A stretch of 64,000 nucleotides of DNA, from NCBI GenBank assembly GCA_947493695.1, contig CANLSF010000006.1:124001-188000 (forward strand). The letters run 5' to 3'. Numbering within the stretch: the first letter of the stretch is position 1; each line of letters begins with the position of its first letter. Positions 54,405-64,000 of this stretch are shown one piece after another. Below the pieces are notes generated by a model, which did no database searches, had not been told where the DNA came from, and was given only the letters and a program-made list of their open reading frames with translations. This DNA comes from an uncultured Kiloniellaceae bacterium (GTDB lineage Bacteria > Pseudomonadota > Alphaproteobacteria > Kiloniellales > Kiloniellaceae). The position numbers and the translations under genes are program-made.

Positions 54405-55040
54405 ATGGTTAGCCTGCCACTTGATATTTGGAGCAGCGACGATGAGCCCAGGCTCGGCGTCGTTTTGGATGAGATATGGACGCTGCTGGAAGAGGGAGTC
54501 AAAGATCGACGCCATGGCTTTCACACGCCCGTCGCAGCCACGATGCGAAACGAGGGTGGCGCGGCTTTGCGCACCGTCGTCTTGCGGCATGTCGACCGGG
54601 AGTCGCGCTCTTTGCAGTTTCATACGGATATTCGCAGCAAAAAAATTGCAGACCTGAAGGCCGACCCGAGACTGTCGTTCCTGTTTTATGATCGGGGTGC
54701 ACAAACCCAGGTCCGCGTAGAAGCGACTGCGACCGTGTCACACAATGACGAGGTGACCGCAGCGGCCTGGGAAAAACTTTCACCGGAGAACCGGCGCGAG
54801 TACCTCGCTTCGGAACAACCGGGAGAACCCAGCGCATGGCCAACCTCCGGACTGCCACCTGAATTTCAGGATCGCGACCCGACCGAAGAAGAGTCGAAAA
54901 AAGGCTATCAGGACTTTGCCGTGATATCAGCCAATTTCAGCAATCTTGAATGGCTGTATGTGTGTCACGAAGGCCATAGACGCGCCCGTTTCGACTGGTC
55001 GTCGGACGGTGAACTGGACACGACCTGGCTGGTCCCCTGA
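54405..55040 (+). CDS. Pyridoxamine 5'-phosphate oxidase-like flavoprotein
   Basis: About 211 residues. An FMN-binding split barrel with TPVAATMRNEGGAALRTVVL, LQFHTDIRSKKIADLKADPR and SLFYDRGAQTQVRVEAT, of the Alr4036/PNPOx-like group. The C-terminus YVCHEGHRRARFDW resembles the PNPOx dimerisation region. It is not clearly true PdxH, whose substrate residues I cannot confirm. GAGGA precedes ATG 54405 by about 8 bases; GTG 54390 is the longer option. Confidence 0.85.
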   Translation: MVSLPLDIWSSDDEPRLGVVLDEIWTLLEEGVKDRRHGFHTPVAATMRNEGGAALRTVVLRHVDRESRSLQFHTDIRSKKIADLKADPRLSFLFYDRGAQTQVRVEATATVSHNDEVTAAAWEKLSPENRREYLASEQPGEPSAWPTSGLPPEFQDRDPTEEESKKGYQDFAVISANFSNLEWLYVCHEGHRRARFDWSSDGELDTTWLVP

Positions 55041-55086
55041 TTTTTCAGGGTTAGACGGCTTCAGTGAGAGCAGGGTTGTCTGGGAT

Positions 55087-55428
55087 CTACTTCAGCTCGT
55101 CGTCATAGATTTTCAAAAGATCGGTCGCCGAGGAACTCTCGCAGCCTTTTGATTCTACGAGTTTTCTGGCATCCTTTTGAGCGGTAAGCAGCAGTGAAAG
55201 GCGCTTTGCGCCAACCTCGTGGCCGATTTTCTGGTTGATGATCTCGCCCATGCGATTGTACTCGCCATCTGAAAAACCGATTTCTCGGCATTGCTTTGTG
55301 ACCTCGATCGCCTGCTGATAGCGGCTGAACTCCTGCTCGGCCTTCTCATTCGCAGCGACCGGCTGGACGAAGCCCAGCGATAGCATCCAGACACCGGCCA
55401 GGGGGATGGATAAAAATGGCGCACGCAT
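55087..55428 (-). CDS. Small secreted protein of unknown function
   Basis: About 113 residues. Signal peptide MRAPFLSIPLAGVWMLSLGF with cleavage after QPVAA. The mature domain is helical and has two Cys (KQCREIG and KGCESSS) that could form a disulfide, with EYNRMGEIINQKIGHEVG between. GGAGAAAG precedes the start. I do not recognise a family. Confidence 0.7.
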   Translation of the reverse strand: MRAPFLSIPLAGVWMLSLGFVQPVAANEKAEQEFSRYQQAIEVTKQCREIGFSDGEYNRMGEIINQKIGHEVGAKRLSLLLTAQKDARKLVESKGCESSSATDLLKIYDDELK

Positions 55429-55526
55429 TACTTTCTCCAGCGAGTATTGTGTCGGATCAGTTTGAATCAAAATGGCGGATGAAGCAGCCCCTAAATTGGA
55501 AGTCCGGCCCCCAGCACGACCGAAAC

Positions 55527-56072
55527 TTAAAAGGAAGAATTCGGCTCGTTCAAAAAAGCCGCTTCTTCCGCCGTGGTCTCCCGGCCAAGAACCGCGTTGC
55601 GATGGGGAAAGCGCCCAAAGCGCGCGATAATATCCCGGTGCATCACCGCGTAGTCATACCAGGACGGATCCTGGTCGAGGGCCTTGGTCAGCCGAAGGCA
55701 CTCCTCCTGATCCTGCAGGTCTTCACTGTGCTCGAAGGGAAGATAAAGGAACAGCCGCTCTATCTGCGACAGCTCGCTTTGCAGACCCTGATCAAGAGCG
55801 TGACGAAGGACTTTGCGGGCCTGCGCGTCGCTGGCAAAAGCACGCGGATCGTCTCTAAAGAGATTGCGCGGCGCCTGATCGAGCAGGATGCAAAGCGCAA
55901 GACACCCGCGCGCGCTGGACATCCAGTCATCCAGATGGCCCGCGCTGGCTTCTTCGTATCCGGCACCCAGTGCCTGGCGCACCTCGTTGTCAAAGGCCGG
56001 ATCCTTTACGAACCAGCGCTCCGGCATGCCTTCTGCAAACCAGAAGCCCAGCACAGCATCTATCGTGATCAC
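55527..56072 (-). CDS. DUF924 family protein
   Basis: 181 residues. DUF924 signature: IDAVLGFWFAEGMPERWFVK, FDNEVRQALG, CLALCILLDQAPRNLFRDDPRAFASD-type core and LFLYLPFEHSEDLQDQEEC. The fold is TPR-like helical; the family is widespread in proteobacteria and lacks an established role. The start has GAACGTGATCACGAT-type sequence upstream with no strong ribosome binding site. Confidence 0.88.
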   Translation of the reverse strand: MITIDAVLGFWFAEGMPERWFVKDPAFDNEVRQALGAGYEEASAGHLDDWMSSARGCLALCILLDQAPRNLFRDDPRAFASDAQARKVLRHALDQGLQSELSQIERLFLYLPFEHSEDLQDQEECLRLTKALDQDPSWYDYAVMHRDIIARFGRFPHRNAVLGRETTAEEAAFLNEPNSSF

Positions 56073-56184
56073 GCATTCCCCCTTAAAGGCACTGAACAGC
56101 GTCGGTTGCGCTCAGTCTGCCTTCAAGGTCGGTGTAAATCCATGAAAAGGATCAGGACCGCGAAGGTCACGGCCCTGTTAAAAC

Positions 56185-56349
56185 TCAAGAACAGTAGCCA
56201 TCCAGACCCTGGATACACCATTCGATCTCATCGACCCTTTTGTTCCGCCGGTCACTCTTGTCGAACACGTCTTCATTGCTGTGGCGCAGGCGTTCCGCGA
56301 AGTCACGGAGCTTTTCAGCCAGAAAACGATAGTTAGGTTCAATCGTCAT
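56185..56349 (-). CDS. Small hypothetical protein
   Basis: 54 residues, helical, starting MTIEPNYRFLAEKLRDFAER and ending in WCIQGLDGYCS with two Cys. The amino acid pattern looks protein-like (amphipathic helix), but the ribosome binding site is weak and the frame is open for 20 codons more. Unknown function. Confidence 0.4.
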   Translation of the reverse strand: MTIEPNYRFLAEKLRDFAERLRHSNEDVFDKSDRRNKRVDEIEWCIQGLDGYCS

Positions 56350-56596
56350 GATCTGCTGTCCCGATAAATCAATAGTCGCCACCTGATACGCACCGGCTAT
56401 GAAGACCACGTGACAACAGCAAGAAAGCTGGGTGACATAATCCGAGACATGACAAGTATTTCACGAAGACGTGACGGGGATCTGCCGGATTCGTACATAG
56501 ATTTTTCCTAGGCCAGCGGGTTCACTTCAGAGGACACACATCAATCTGAAGCTCGACCCGCCTCGCGTGACGTACCAAAGACCATGGAGCCCCTAA

Positions 56597-56929
56597 ATGC
56601 TGCGAACGACTTCGACACTCCTCCTCGCCGGCGGGCTCATGCTTGCAACCGCCCTGCCTGCAGCAGCGGCCCCTCACTTCGGGCAGTGCCTGCCCTCCGT
56701 AAAACAGACGCTTGCCAAACTGAAGATCGATGACTCGTCGGTAAACAAGATTTCCGTCTTCGCCCGGCGTCAGCCCGGGCAATCGGTCAACACCGTCATC
56801 GGCTACGACGCGACCGTCAGCTTCAAGAACTGTCGCGGCCACCTTGCCATCGACATGAACCGGGCCTGTCAGGTGCGCCAAGTATATAGCAAAAACGAAT
56901 GCAGCTTCCCGGGCGTGCCCGCCTACTGA
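56597..56929 (+). CDS. Small secreted protein of unknown function
   Basis: 110 residues. Signal peptide with TLLLAGGLMLATALPAAAA, cleaved probably before APHFG. The mature part has four Cys (GQCLPS, KNCRGH, RACQVR, NECSFP), consistent with two disulfides, and a SVFARRQPGQSVNTVIGYDA stretch. Its end overlaps the oxyR end by 7 bases (convergent genes). No family recognised. Confidence 0.7.
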   Translation: MLRTTSTLLLAGGLMLATALPAAAAPHFGQCLPSVKQTLAKLKIDDSSVNKISVFARRQPGQSVNTVIGYDATVSFKNCRGHLAIDMNRACQVRQVYSKNECSFPGVPAY

Positions 56930-57837
56930 GCCTGATCGAGGATTTGCCCGGCAGATTGTTGCCGGAGGATTTCTGCAAAAGCCTGAAAGTCTGTCTTACG
57001 CCGGGAACTGCGCCGCCAGAGCAGGCCGATCTGACGACTGGGAGGCGGGCTCTCGAAGCGTCGGAACGCCAGGCCGCTGTCGGCCCGCAATTCAACCTCA
57101 AGGGCGAGCGAGGGCATCAGGGTAAGCCCCAATCCGTTGGCAACCATCTGAACCAGTGTGTTCAGGCTGGTAGCGCTGAAATCCGTAACCTTTGAAGACC
57201 CCGACACCGCGCAAACCTGGAGCGCCTGATCACGCAGACAGTGACCGTCGTCCAGCAATAAGACTTGCCGATCAGCGAGATCCGTCTCGGTGATCCTCTC
57301 ACGTTTGGCCAGACTGTCGTTCGCGGGCATGGCGAGCACAAAGGGATCATCGAACAGGGGCATGGATTGCAGGTCGTCACCGGCTATGGGCAGCGCGAGA
57401 AGCGCCAGATCTATCTGGCCGGCGCGCAGCTGACGGACCAGATCCGCCGTCTTATCTTCACGTAAATAGAGTTCTACCTTCGGGAACTCGGATCTGACCT
57501 GGGGCAGAAGTGTCGGCAGGATGTAAGGCCCGATCGTTGGGATCACTCCCAGGCGGAGCGCGCCCGTGAGCGGCGGCACCTGTTCAAGCACCGAATCCCT
57601 GAGCGCGTCCATATCCGCCAGAATCCCTCGCGCCCGCGCGACAACGTCGCGCCCGATTGGCGTCAACAAGACCCTGCGCTGGCTGCGCTCCACCAGCTCC
57701 GCACCAAGTCCGGCTTCAAGCTGTTGAATCTGGGCACTTAAAGCCGGCTGCGAGACGTTGCAGGCTTCCGCCGCGCGGCGGAAATGCAGGTTATCAGCAA
57801 CGGCAACGAGATACTCAAGTTGGCGAAACGAAGCCAT
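56923..57837 (-). CDS. oxyR: Hydrogen peroxide-inducible genes activator OxyR
   Basis: LysR-type peroxide sensor of 304 residues. The DNA-binding start is RQLEYLVAVADNLHFRRAAE with SQPALSAQIQQLE. The redox pair is Cys200 and Cys209 in DDGHCLRDQALQVC, with the 9-residue spacing of E. coli Cys199/Cys208. It is divergent from katA, with a 150-base AT-rich intergenic region for shared control. Stop overlaps the convergent small gene. Confidence 0.95.
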   Translation of the reverse strand: MASFRQLEYLVAVADNLHFRRAAEACNVSQPALSAQIQQLEAGLGAELVERSQRRVLLTPIGRDVVARARGILADMDALRDSVLEQVPPLTGALRLGVIPTIGPYILPTLLPQVRSEFPKVELYLREDKTADLVRQLRAGQIDLALLALPIAGDDLQSMPLFDDPFVLAMPANDSLAKRERITETDLADRQVLLLDDGHCLRDQALQVCAVSGSSKVTDFSATSLNTLVQMVANGLGLTLMPSLALEVELRADSGLAFRRFESPPPSRQIGLLWRRSSRRKTDFQAFAEILRQQSAGQILDQAQ

Positions 57838-57987
57838 TGATAATTTTTTCCTATCATATTTCCAATTTAATCATATTAGAGATTATAATTAGAATGATTA
57901 TAATACAATACATCAAGTCGGTTATTGCCCGTCAGATGGCGGCGAAAGTGGGTTTCTTAAAATCGCATGTCACACACGGAGATCTAT
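57838..57987. promoter_or_regulatory. oxyR-katA divergent control region
   Basis: Very AT-rich. ATTATAAT (57882-57889) and ATTATAAT (57897-57904) are self-complementary words spaced by 7 bases, and GATAATTTTTTCCTATC-like elements lie near the oxyR start. Consistent with a tandem OxyR site, but I cannot assign half-sites with confidence. Confidence 0.4.
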
Positions 57988-59445
57988 ATGAGCCAGAAGA
58001 GACTGACGACAGCCGCAGGCGCCCCGGTTCCCGACAACCAAAATACAATGACGGCAGGCCGCCGGGGCCCCGCTCTGCTGCAGGATGTCTGGTTTCTGGA
58101 GAAGCTCGCGCATTTCGATCGGGAAGTGATTCCCGAGCGCAGAATGCATGCCAAGGGCTCCGGCGCTTTCGGGACCTTTACCGTCACCAACGACATCACG
58201 AAGTACACCCGCGCAAAGATTTTCTCGGACATCGGAAAGAAAACCGATCTCTTCCTGCGCTTTTCAACCGTGGCCGGAGAACGCGGTGCGGCGGATGCAG
58301 AACGGGACATACGCGGCTTCTCGGTCAAATTCTATACTGAAGAAGGCAACTGGGATCTGGTCGGCAACAATACACCGGTCTTCTTCCTGCGCGATCCGCT
58401 CAAGTTCCCCGATCTGAACCATGCGGTGAAACGTGATCCCCGCACGAACATGCGCAGCGCAGACAACAACTGGGACTTCTGGACCCTTCTGCCCGAGGCG
58501 CTACACCAGGTCACGATTGTCATGAGCGAGCGCGGCATTCCCAGGACCTACCGCCATATGGACGGTTTCGGCAGCCATACCTTCAGTTTCATCAACGCGG
58601 AAAATGAGCGCTATTGGGTCAAATTTCACTTCAAGACCCAGCAGGGCATTCAAAACCTCAGCGATGAAGAGGCGGCCAAGATCATCGCAGACGATCGCGA
58701 GAGCCATCAGCGTGACCTCTTTGACAGTATTGAAAACGGCGAATTCCCGAAATGGACGCTGGCCGTTCAGATCATGCCGGAGGCCGACGCCGACAATTAC
58801 CACGTCAACCCCTTCGATCTGACCAAAGTCTGGTCCCATTCGGACTATCCGCTGATCGAAGTCGGCGAACTGGAGCTCAACCGGAACCCCGATAACTACT
58901 TCGCCGATGTGGAACAGGTTGCTTTCAATCCGGCAAACGTGGTTCCGGGTGTGAGTTTCTCGCCGGACAGAATGTTGCAGGGTCGCCTTTTCTCCTACGG
59001 CGATGCCCAGCGCTATCGCCTTGGTGTGAACCACGGCCACATTCCGGTCAATGCACCGCGCTGCCCTTTCCATTCCTACCACAGGGACGGCGCCATGCGG
59101 ATGGACGGCAATGCCGGCAGCCGGATCGGGTACGAGCCGAACAGCAAAGGAGAATGGTCTGAGCAACCCGACTTCTCCGAACCGCCGCTTCGGCTGGATG
59201 ATCATGCCGATCGTTGGGATCATCGCGAAGACGAGGACTACTATTCCCAACCCAGAGCGCTGTTCAATCTGATGAACGACGAGCAGAAAAACACGCTTTT
59301 CGAAAACACGGCCCGCTCAGTCGGTGGTGCAAGCCTGGAGATCCAAACCCGGCACATTCGGAACTGCCATAAGGCGGACCCCGCCTATGGCGAAGGTGTC
59401 GCAAAAGCTCTCGGTCTGGTGATCGACGAGGTACTGGCCGCATGA
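57988..59445 (+). CDS. katA: Catalase, monofunctional heme (KatA)
   Basis: Decomposes hydrogen peroxide. The 485 residues are a small-subunit catalase (clade 3-like length). Catalytic His54 lies in [14 protein letters not shown], distal Asn in [17 protein letters not shown], and proximal heme Tyr in [21 protein letters not shown] 7 bases upstream supports ATG 57988; an ATG at 57967 in frame lacks one. It is divergent from oxyR and ends in a strong terminator. Confidence 0.96.
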   Translation: MSQKRLTTAAGAPVPDNQNTMTAGRRGPALLQDVWFLEKLAHFDREVIPERRMHAKGSGAFGTFTVTNDITKYTRAKIFSDIGKKTDLFLRFSTVAGERGAADAERDIRGFSVKFYTEEGNWDLVGNNTPVFFLRDPLKFPDLNHAVKRDPRTNMRSADNNWDFWTLLPEALHQVTIVMSERGIPRTYRHMDGFGSHTFSFINAENERYWVKFHFKTQQGIQNLSDEEAAKIIADDRESHQRDLFDSIENGEFPKWTLAVQIMPEADADNYHVNPFDLTKVWSHSDYPLIEVGELELNRNPDNYFADVEQVAFNPANVVPGVSFSPDRMLQGRLFSYGDAQRYRLGVNHGHIPVNAPRCPFHSYHRDGAMRMDGNAGSRIGYEPNSKGEWSEQPDFSEPPLRLDDHADRWDHREDEDYYSQPRALFNLMNDEQKNTLFENTARSVGGASLEIQTRHIRNCHKADPAYGEGVAKALGLVIDEVLAA

Positions 59446-59541
59446 ACCGAACCTATCGAAACCTCGGTTTGAGACCCTCATAACTCTCGTACGCCGAGGT
59501 TATCTGGGGCGGTGACCTGAACCCACCGCTGCCCCAGGTCG

Positions 59542-59583
59542 ACGCCGCCTTCTGTGCCATAGGCATCGAAGGCGGCGTTTTTC
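59542..59583 (+). terminator. Intrinsic terminator of katA
   Basis: ACGCCGCCTTC (59542-59552) and GAAGGCGGCGT (59568-59578), perfect 11-bp stem, 15-base loop, followed by TTTTTC. It lies about 100 bases after katA. Confidence 0.88.
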
Positions 59584-59704
59584 TTGTCTTTGGTTAATTC
59601 TCTCACCCTCCGGCCCACCCGGCTTCCATGATGCGGAATGTCCCTTGCGGTCATCGGCGTTCCCGCATAACACATCGAGACAGACACTCAGCAAGGAACG
59701 AAAC

Positions 59705-60166
59705 ATGGCAGACCAACGCATCTGGACCGTTTACCTCTCCGGGGAAATCCACACCGATTGGCGGGATCAGATCAGCAAGGGTGTCGAAGACGCCGGCCTG
59801 CCGGTCGACCTTGTGTCTCCCGTAACCGATCATGCCAGCAGTGACGATTGCGGAGCCGAAATTCTCGGCGCCGAAGAAAACACCTTCTGGCACGATCACA
59901 AGGGGGCGAAGGTCAATGCCATGCGCACACGCACCCTGATGGACAGCGCCGACCTCGCCGTCATCCGTTTTGGCGACAAGTATCGTCAGTGGAATGCCGC
60001 ATTTGATGCGGGCTACGCAGCCGCGCAGTCCATTCCCTATGTCACGCTTCACGACCCGGCGTTAACGCACGCCTTAAAAGAGGTCGACGGTGCTGCCATG
60101 GCCGTTGCAGAACAACCGGAGCAAGTCGTCCGCCTCTTGAAATATGTCATTCGCGGCGAGCTTTAA
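59705..60166 (+). CDS. ytoQ: YtoQ family protein
   Basis: 153 residues starting MADQRIWTVYLSGEIHTDWR, the family's hallmark N-terminus. The core is a nucleoside-2-deoxyribosyltransferase-like Rossmann fold with MDSADLAVIRFGDKYRQWN and DAGYAAAQSIPYVTLHDP. Function is unassigned. The start has AAGGAACG upstream. Independent of katA, given the terminator before it. Confidence 0.88.
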   Translation: MADQRIWTVYLSGEIHTDWRDQISKGVEDAGLPVDLVSPVTDHASSDDCGAEILGAEENTFWHDHKGAKVNAMRTRTLMDSADLAVIRFGDKYRQWNAAFDAGYAAAQSIPYVTLHDPALTHALKEVDGAAMAVAEQPEQVVRLLKYVIRGEL

Positions 60167-60372
60167 GTCGAGGACCCGCGGCCGCTTCGGGAAAGGCACA
60201 GTTGTCTTTCCTTAATAGAATGCCGTCTACACTTCTAATAATTCAGTTATTTAGCCGGAACCACCTGTAATGTTCTGATAGCAGGGCCTCGTTGCCTTGT
60301 GAGCTCAATAAATCTTTATTTACCAACCGATGGTTACAATCCCGACCTAAAGCTCTCCAAGGAGGTCGGGCG

Positions 60373-63267
60373 ATGCCCCGCAACAGCAGCGAGCCGATCT
60401 CGGGCAAGGCCCTGAAGACCGGTTTTTGGACACTGCGCAAGGCACTTTTCTGCCTTGCGCTGATGCTGTCGCTTGGCGTTATTGCGAATGAAGTATGGCT
60501 CATCAAGGCCTATCAGCACTTTGCCCTCAGCACGCTGAACGACGCACAGGAAAACACTGTACGAGCGGCAATCGACGATCGCATCCGCATGGGTTACCTG
60601 GAGCGAGTCCGGCCATTTGTGAGTGAATTTGCGCGCGATCCTGAGCTCACTGGGGCTATTCGTGCAAATGACACCAACAAAATCATCAAAACTGCGAATG
60701 CCGTACACTTCGTTTCAATGTTCCGGCTCGAACGACTTCGTCTGCTAAATGTTGTCATCCACACGACGGCACTGAAACCGCTGGGCTCATCCCTGGAAGG
60801 AAGCAACGATACGATTTCCTCGCGACCGGATGCAGTCAGCCTGATCCATGATCGACCGATAGCCGAGCAGCGCAAACCGACAGGCTATTACTGGAACACG
60901 GACAGCGGCCAGCCGGTTCACAGCCTGATCGTACCGATTGGCGGCTTTAAAGTCCGGGCCTTTGCCGAGTTCGTTGTCGACCCCAGATATCTTCTCAGCG
61001 GTCTGGGGCAACATCTGGACGGACAATTCACCTTTCGCGACATGCGCGGTTATCCCCTGATCAGAGAGGATACGACAGGTCTGGTCAGCGAAGAGACCGC
61101 AGACCGGGCCTCTCCGGGTGTCCCTGCAGAGAGCGGCGATACGAACTTCGTCACTGTGGTCCTGGAAGACTCCCTCGGGAATGATTGGGCGGTCGCCGAG
61201 TTTGGCCGGGATATCAGCGCGTTTACCGGCAATGTCTCAGCCCTCCAATCACTCACGCTGCAGCTGACAATTGCCGCCTTGCTGATCGCATGGGTCCTGG
61301 GCTGGTACATGCTGCATCGCTCAATTTTCACCAAGATTAAGCAGATTTCATCGTCCCTGTTTGCAATCAGCAACGAGCAAACGGAAATAGGTATTCCTCA
61401 AACCGGTCGGGACGAACTCTTTACCATTGTCACAGCACTTTCCGTCCTGCGCGATAAAACCAGAGCCGCCATCGCTACGCGCCAGGAACTCGCGGTCGCC
61501 AAGACTGCTGCCGAAGACGCAAATCTCGCAAAATCTGAATTTCTCGCAACCATGAGCCACGAAATCAGAACCCCGATGAACGGTGTTTTGGGCATGACCG
61601 GCCTGTTGCTTGAGAGCAAACTGGACAATGAGCAGCGACAGCAGGCCGAAACCATCAATCGTTCGGGCGAGGCCCTGCTCAGCATCATCAACGATATCCT
61701 CGATGTTTCCAAGATCGAGGCGGGCAAGCTTGATCTCGAGGCGATTGATTTCGACCTTCTGACCACCGTGGAGTCCACGCTGGAATTGCTATCGGCCCGG
61801 GCGCACGCCAAAGGGATTGAAATCGCCTCCTACATTGAACCCGATGTTCCCATTGCGTTGATCGGGGATCCGGGACGACTGCGGCAGATCCTGCTCAACC
61901 TCGCCGGTAATGCGATCAAATTCACCAATGAAGGCGGCGTGAGTCTGGAGGTCTCGACCGATTCAGTAACGGAGGACAGCGTCGAACTTCGCTTCAGGCT
62001 GCGCGACACCGGGATCGGGATTGCACAGGATAACCTGCCCTACCTCTTCGACAAGTTTACGCAAGCCGACACCTCGACGACCCGGCGCTTTGGCGGCACG
62101 GGATTAGGGCTCGCGATCTGTAAGGAAATGGTCGGATTGATGTCCGGTGAGATCGGCGCGGAGAGTCAGCAGGGCTCCGGCAGTCTGTTCTGGTTTACCG
62201 TCAAACTAGACCGGCAGATAAACGAGCCAAAGGACAGTCGGGAGCAAACCGCATCGCAGCTGGCCGATCTGCACATCCTCGCGGTCGACGACAATGAGAT
62301 CAATCGCCTGGTCTTTGAGAAACAGTTCGCCGCCCTCGGGATCAAGGGGGCCGTTGTGCCTGATGCAAAATCCGCCCTGGAACTCTTGAACCCTTCAGCA
62401 GGTTCCGGTGGTTTGGATGCCGTCATTATCGATCACATGATGCCGGATATGGACGGCGTGGAGTTGGCAAAACGCATTCGCGAATTCCCTGATTACCACA
62501 CGACCAAGCTGATCCTTTCGTCTTCGTCCGGACAGATCACAAGCAATCTGCGCGCCCGGGAACTTGGCTTCGATGCAGCCATGCCGAAACCTCTGGGTTT
62601 TGGGGTCATGGTCGGCTGTATCGCGCCGCTGTTCGGCGGAGAGCAGCATAGCGACAACCATCCGCTTTCGAGTGAAGACCCGGAACAGGCGGACTCTCAA
62701 AGTCTGCGGATCCTTGTGGTCGAGGACAATCAGGTCAACATGCTGATCGCGACCACCATTCTCAAGAAAGCCGGACACCGGGCCGACGGCGCCAGCAATG
62801 GGCTCGAATCTTTAACTGCGATCCGCAACCAGCCCTATGATCTTGTTCTGATGGACATGATGATGCCGGAAATGGATGGACTGGAAGCGACCCGGGCTAT
62901 CCGGCAACTCAGCGGCTCACGCTCCGAGATACCCATCATTGCCATGACCGCGAACGCCATGAAGGGTGATCGCGAAAAATGCCTGCAAGCCGGTATGAAC
63001 GATTACCTCTCTAAACCGATCGACAAATCACTGCTGTTCGAAAAAATCGAGCACTGGTGTGGCGGCGCCAATGGCGCCAATGGCACCAATGGCACCGGTT
63101 CAACGGATCAGCTTTCTGCGGATACCGGCGCGTCAGTGCTCGAAACCACCCCCCCTTCCGACAACGACGCAGAGCCCGGACACAGCCTTTCCCAAGACAC
63201 CGGATATGCGCTGGAAGACCCGCACACTTCTCCCGACGAGGCGGAAAAGGCCGTAAAGTCCGGCTAG
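60373..63267 (+). CDS. Hybrid sensor histidine kinase with two receiver domains
   Basis: 964 residues. TM1 (about 23-43), a periplasmic domain of about 260 residues, TM2 (about 295-315), a HAMP-like linker, then HisKA with [16 protein letters not shown], ATPase with [18 protein letters not shown] and [12 protein letters not shown]. Two receivers follow: the first has [11 protein letters not shown] and phospho-site [11 protein letters not shown]; the second [12 protein letters not shown] and [27 protein letters not shown] before ATG 60373 decides the start. A Gly-Asn-Gly-Thr linker comes from a 9-bp tandem repeat. No Hpt or partner gene is nearby. Confidence 0.93.
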   Translation: MPRNSSEPISGKALKTGFWTLRKALFCLALMLSLGVIANEVWLIKAYQHFALSTLNDAQENTVRAAIDDRIRMGYLERVRPFVSEFARDPELTGAIRANDTNKIIKTANAVHFVSMFRLERLRLLNVVIHTTALKPLGSSLEGSNDTISSRPDAVSLIHDRPIAEQRKPTGYYWNTDSGQPVHSLIVPIGGFKVRAFAEFVVDPRYLLSGLGQHLDGQFTFRDMRGYPLIREDTTGLVSEETADRASPGVPAESGDTNFVTVVLEDSLGNDWAVAEFGRDISAFTGNVSALQSLTLQLTIAALLIAWVLGWYMLHRSIFTKIKQISSSLFAISNEQTEIGIPQTGRDELFTIVTALSVLRDKTRAAIATRQELAVAKTAAEDANLAKSEFLATMSHEIRTPMNGVLGMTGLLLESKLDNEQRQQAETINRSGEALLSIINDILDVSKIEAGKLDLEAIDFDLLTTVESTLELLSARAHAKGIEIASYIEPDVPIALIGDPGRLRQILLNLAGNAIKFTNEGGVSLEVSTDSVTEDSVELRFRLRDTGIGIAQDNLPYLFDKFTQADTSTTRRFGGTGLGLAICKEMVGLMSGEIGAESQQGSGSLFWFTVKLDRQINEPKDSREQTASQLADLHILAVDDNEINRLVFEKQFAALGIKGAVVPDAKSALELLNPSAGSGGLDAVIIDHMMPDMDGVELAKRIREFPDYHTTKLILSSSSGQITSNLRARELGFDAAMPKPLGFGVMVGCIAPLFGGEQHSDNHPLSSEDPEQADSQSLRILVVEDNQVNMLIATTILKKAGHRADGASNGLESLTAIRNQPYDLVLMDMMMPEMDGLEATRAIRQLSGSRSEIPIIAMTANAMKGDREKCLQAGMNDYLSKPIDKSLLFEKIEHWCGGANGANGTNGTGSTDQLSADTGASVLETTPPSDNDAEPGHSLSQDTGYALEDPHTSPDEAEKAVKSG
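63064..63099 (+). repeat. 9-bp tandem repeat in the hybrid kinase gene
   Basis: Four units: GGCGCCAAT twice, GGCACCAAT, GGCACCGGT, encoding Gly-Ala/Thr-Asn/Gly after the second receiver domain. A likely flexible linker with potential for length change in steps of three residues. Confidence 0.7.
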
Positions 63268-63373
63268 ACCGGATCAAGTTTCAAGTGTGCTTTGCCGCCG
63301 GGCACGCAATATCCTTGGGTCATGCCCCGCCGGTGATGTAACGTCCTTTTCGCTTTAAGAGGAGAGGATCTGA

Positions 63374-64000
63374 ATGGTTGCCATCATCACCGCTATTCTG
63401 GACGAGCAACAGGTAAAGGCGACACTGCAGCACATGGCCTCAGCCCCCTTCGTGGACGGGCGCATGAGTGCCGGCCCCCTGGGTCAGGACATCAAACGCA
63501 ACACGCAGATGTCCAACAGTCATGCAGCGTACAAGCCACTGGTGCAGTCTGTGATGAACCAGATTACAACCAACGCAGAATTCAACGTGACCGCGATCCC
63601 CAAGCGCGTCCTTCCCCCCATTTTCAGCGTCTATGATAAGGGAATGCACTACGGCTCACACGTCGATGCATCGCTGATGGGACCTTACCCCGGCATGCGC
63701 ACCGACCTCTCAATGACGATTTTTCTGAGCGACCCTCAAAGCTACAAAGGGGGTGAACTGGTTATGGAGACGGTCTTCGGCGAACAGCAATTCAAGCTGA
63801 AGGCAGGTGACGCGGTGGTCTATCCGACGCACTACGTTCACCACGTAAATCCGGTGCGCTCTGGACGGAGAGCCGCAATCGTTACCTGGATCGAATCAAT
63901 GGTTCGCGACCCGGCGAAACGCGAGATACTGGGTGAACTGGCAGAGGTGACAAAGTGGCTTGCGGAAAATCACCCGGAAAGCGATCAGTTCAAAACAGCA
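63374..64000 (+). CDS. piuC: PKHD-type Fe(II)/2-oxoglutarate dioxygenase PiuC (3' partial)
   Basis: The open frame from ATG 63374 runs off the right edge after 209 codons, so only the last few codons are missing. GGAGAGG precedes the start. PiuC proteins are iron-related hydroxylases, often beside TonB receptors for siderophores. The facial triad is visible: HVDASLM (His-x-Asp), VHHVNPV (His), and RRAAIVTW with the 2-oxoglutarate Arg. The N-terminus MVAIITAILDEQQVKA and MSNSHAAYKPL are also typical. Iron-linked neighbours, if any, lie outside. Confidence 0.92.
   Translation, partial: MVAIITAILDEQQVKATLQHMASAPFVDGRMSAGPLGQDIKRNTQMSNSHAAYKPLVQSVMNQITTNAEFNVTAIPKRVLPPIFSVYDKGMHYGSHVDASLMGPYPGMRTDLSMTIFLSDPQSYKGGELVMETVFGEQQFKLKAGDAVVYPTHYVHHVNPVRSGRRAAIVTWIESMVRDPAKREILGELAEVTKWLAENHPESDQFKTA

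Noticed and set aside
55416-56336. 306-codon plus-strand ORF
   Set aside because: It lies opposite the DUF924 gene, which has a recognised family signature; the plus frame reads as Arg/Lys-rich random translation.
57657-58340. 227-codon plus-strand ORF across oxyR start and katA
   Set aside because: Crosses the oxyR-katA control region and both genes in wrong frames.
59478-59687. 69-codon minus-strand ORF downstream of katA
   Set aside because: It runs through the strong katA terminator hairpin and has no good ribosome binding site.
1-64000. CRISPR arrays, tRNA/rRNA genes, prophage or secondary-metabolite clusters
   Set aside because: No regularly spaced direct repeats, no cloverleaf-like tRNA sequences, no phage structural genes and no large synthase genes were seen by eye. 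A tRNA scan would be the decisive test.

Overview
This window is chromosomal DNA of an alphaproteobacterium, most likely a Rhodospirillales/Kiloniellales-type organism. That placement is inferred from gene content and order: a MucR/Ros regulator, a phasin with palindromic PhaR-type operator candidates, ilvE followed by MarR, PetR-like and EnvZ-like genes, the petABC bc1 operon, divergent oxyR/katA, and a DUF1285-NUDIX-CCA operon facing a MoxR-DUF58-DUF4159 operon. The DNA is GC-rich and densely coding, with a few AT-rich intergenic islands. I saw no tRNA, rRNA, CRISPR array, prophage or intact transposase. The first gene is cut by the left edge and the last (piuC) by the right edge.

Layout. 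1-6.2 kb: a PAS sensor kinase (5' partial), a small secreted protein, msrB, a Ca/Na antiporter, a FolM-like reductase with folB, then an AT-rich gap. 6.2-12 kb: uvrC, pgsA and molybdenum cofactor genes mobB, moeA, moaD, moaE. 11.9-19.5 kb: ilvE, the MarR/PetR-like/EnvZ-like cluster, mucR, csaA, phasin and a TetR regulator. 19.7-22.3 kb: YbaK-type deacylase, proC, YbjN protein, ubiK. 22.6-28.7 kb: hldD-lgt-MidA-like-pgeF run, an M24-fold protein without metal ligands, a possible 22-residue lipopeptide ORF and a lipoprotein. 29-32.7 kb: prs, rplY, pth, ychF. 32.8-35.6 kb: petABC on the minus strand. 35.8-39.8 kb: trmL-hemF and the CCA/NUDIX/DUF1285 operon. 40-46.8 kb: MoxR, DUF58, DUF4159 and VWA membrane proteins. 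46.8-51.4 kb: GNAT, DMT exporter and LysR on one strand facing pirin and glutathionyl-hydroquinone reductase. 51.5-56.9 kb: a 260-bp non-autonomous mobile-element-like sequence, a DUF3772/MscS channel, a PNPOx-like flavoprotein and small proteins. 56.9-64 kb: oxyR/katA, ytoQ, a hybrid histidine kinase and piuC.

Most of the window is housekeeping: cofactor synthesis, envelope biogenesis, translation quality control and respiration. Oxidative and electrophile stress recurs (msrB, oxyR-katA, pirin/hydroquinone reductase, piuC). The least ordinary signals are non-coding: the inverted-repeat element at 51496-51755 next to the mechanosensitive channel gene, a layered operator/promoter region in front of the phasin gene, and an identical-arm palindrome in front of two unrelated minus-strand genes. 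I found no clear new multi-gene defence or biosynthetic system.
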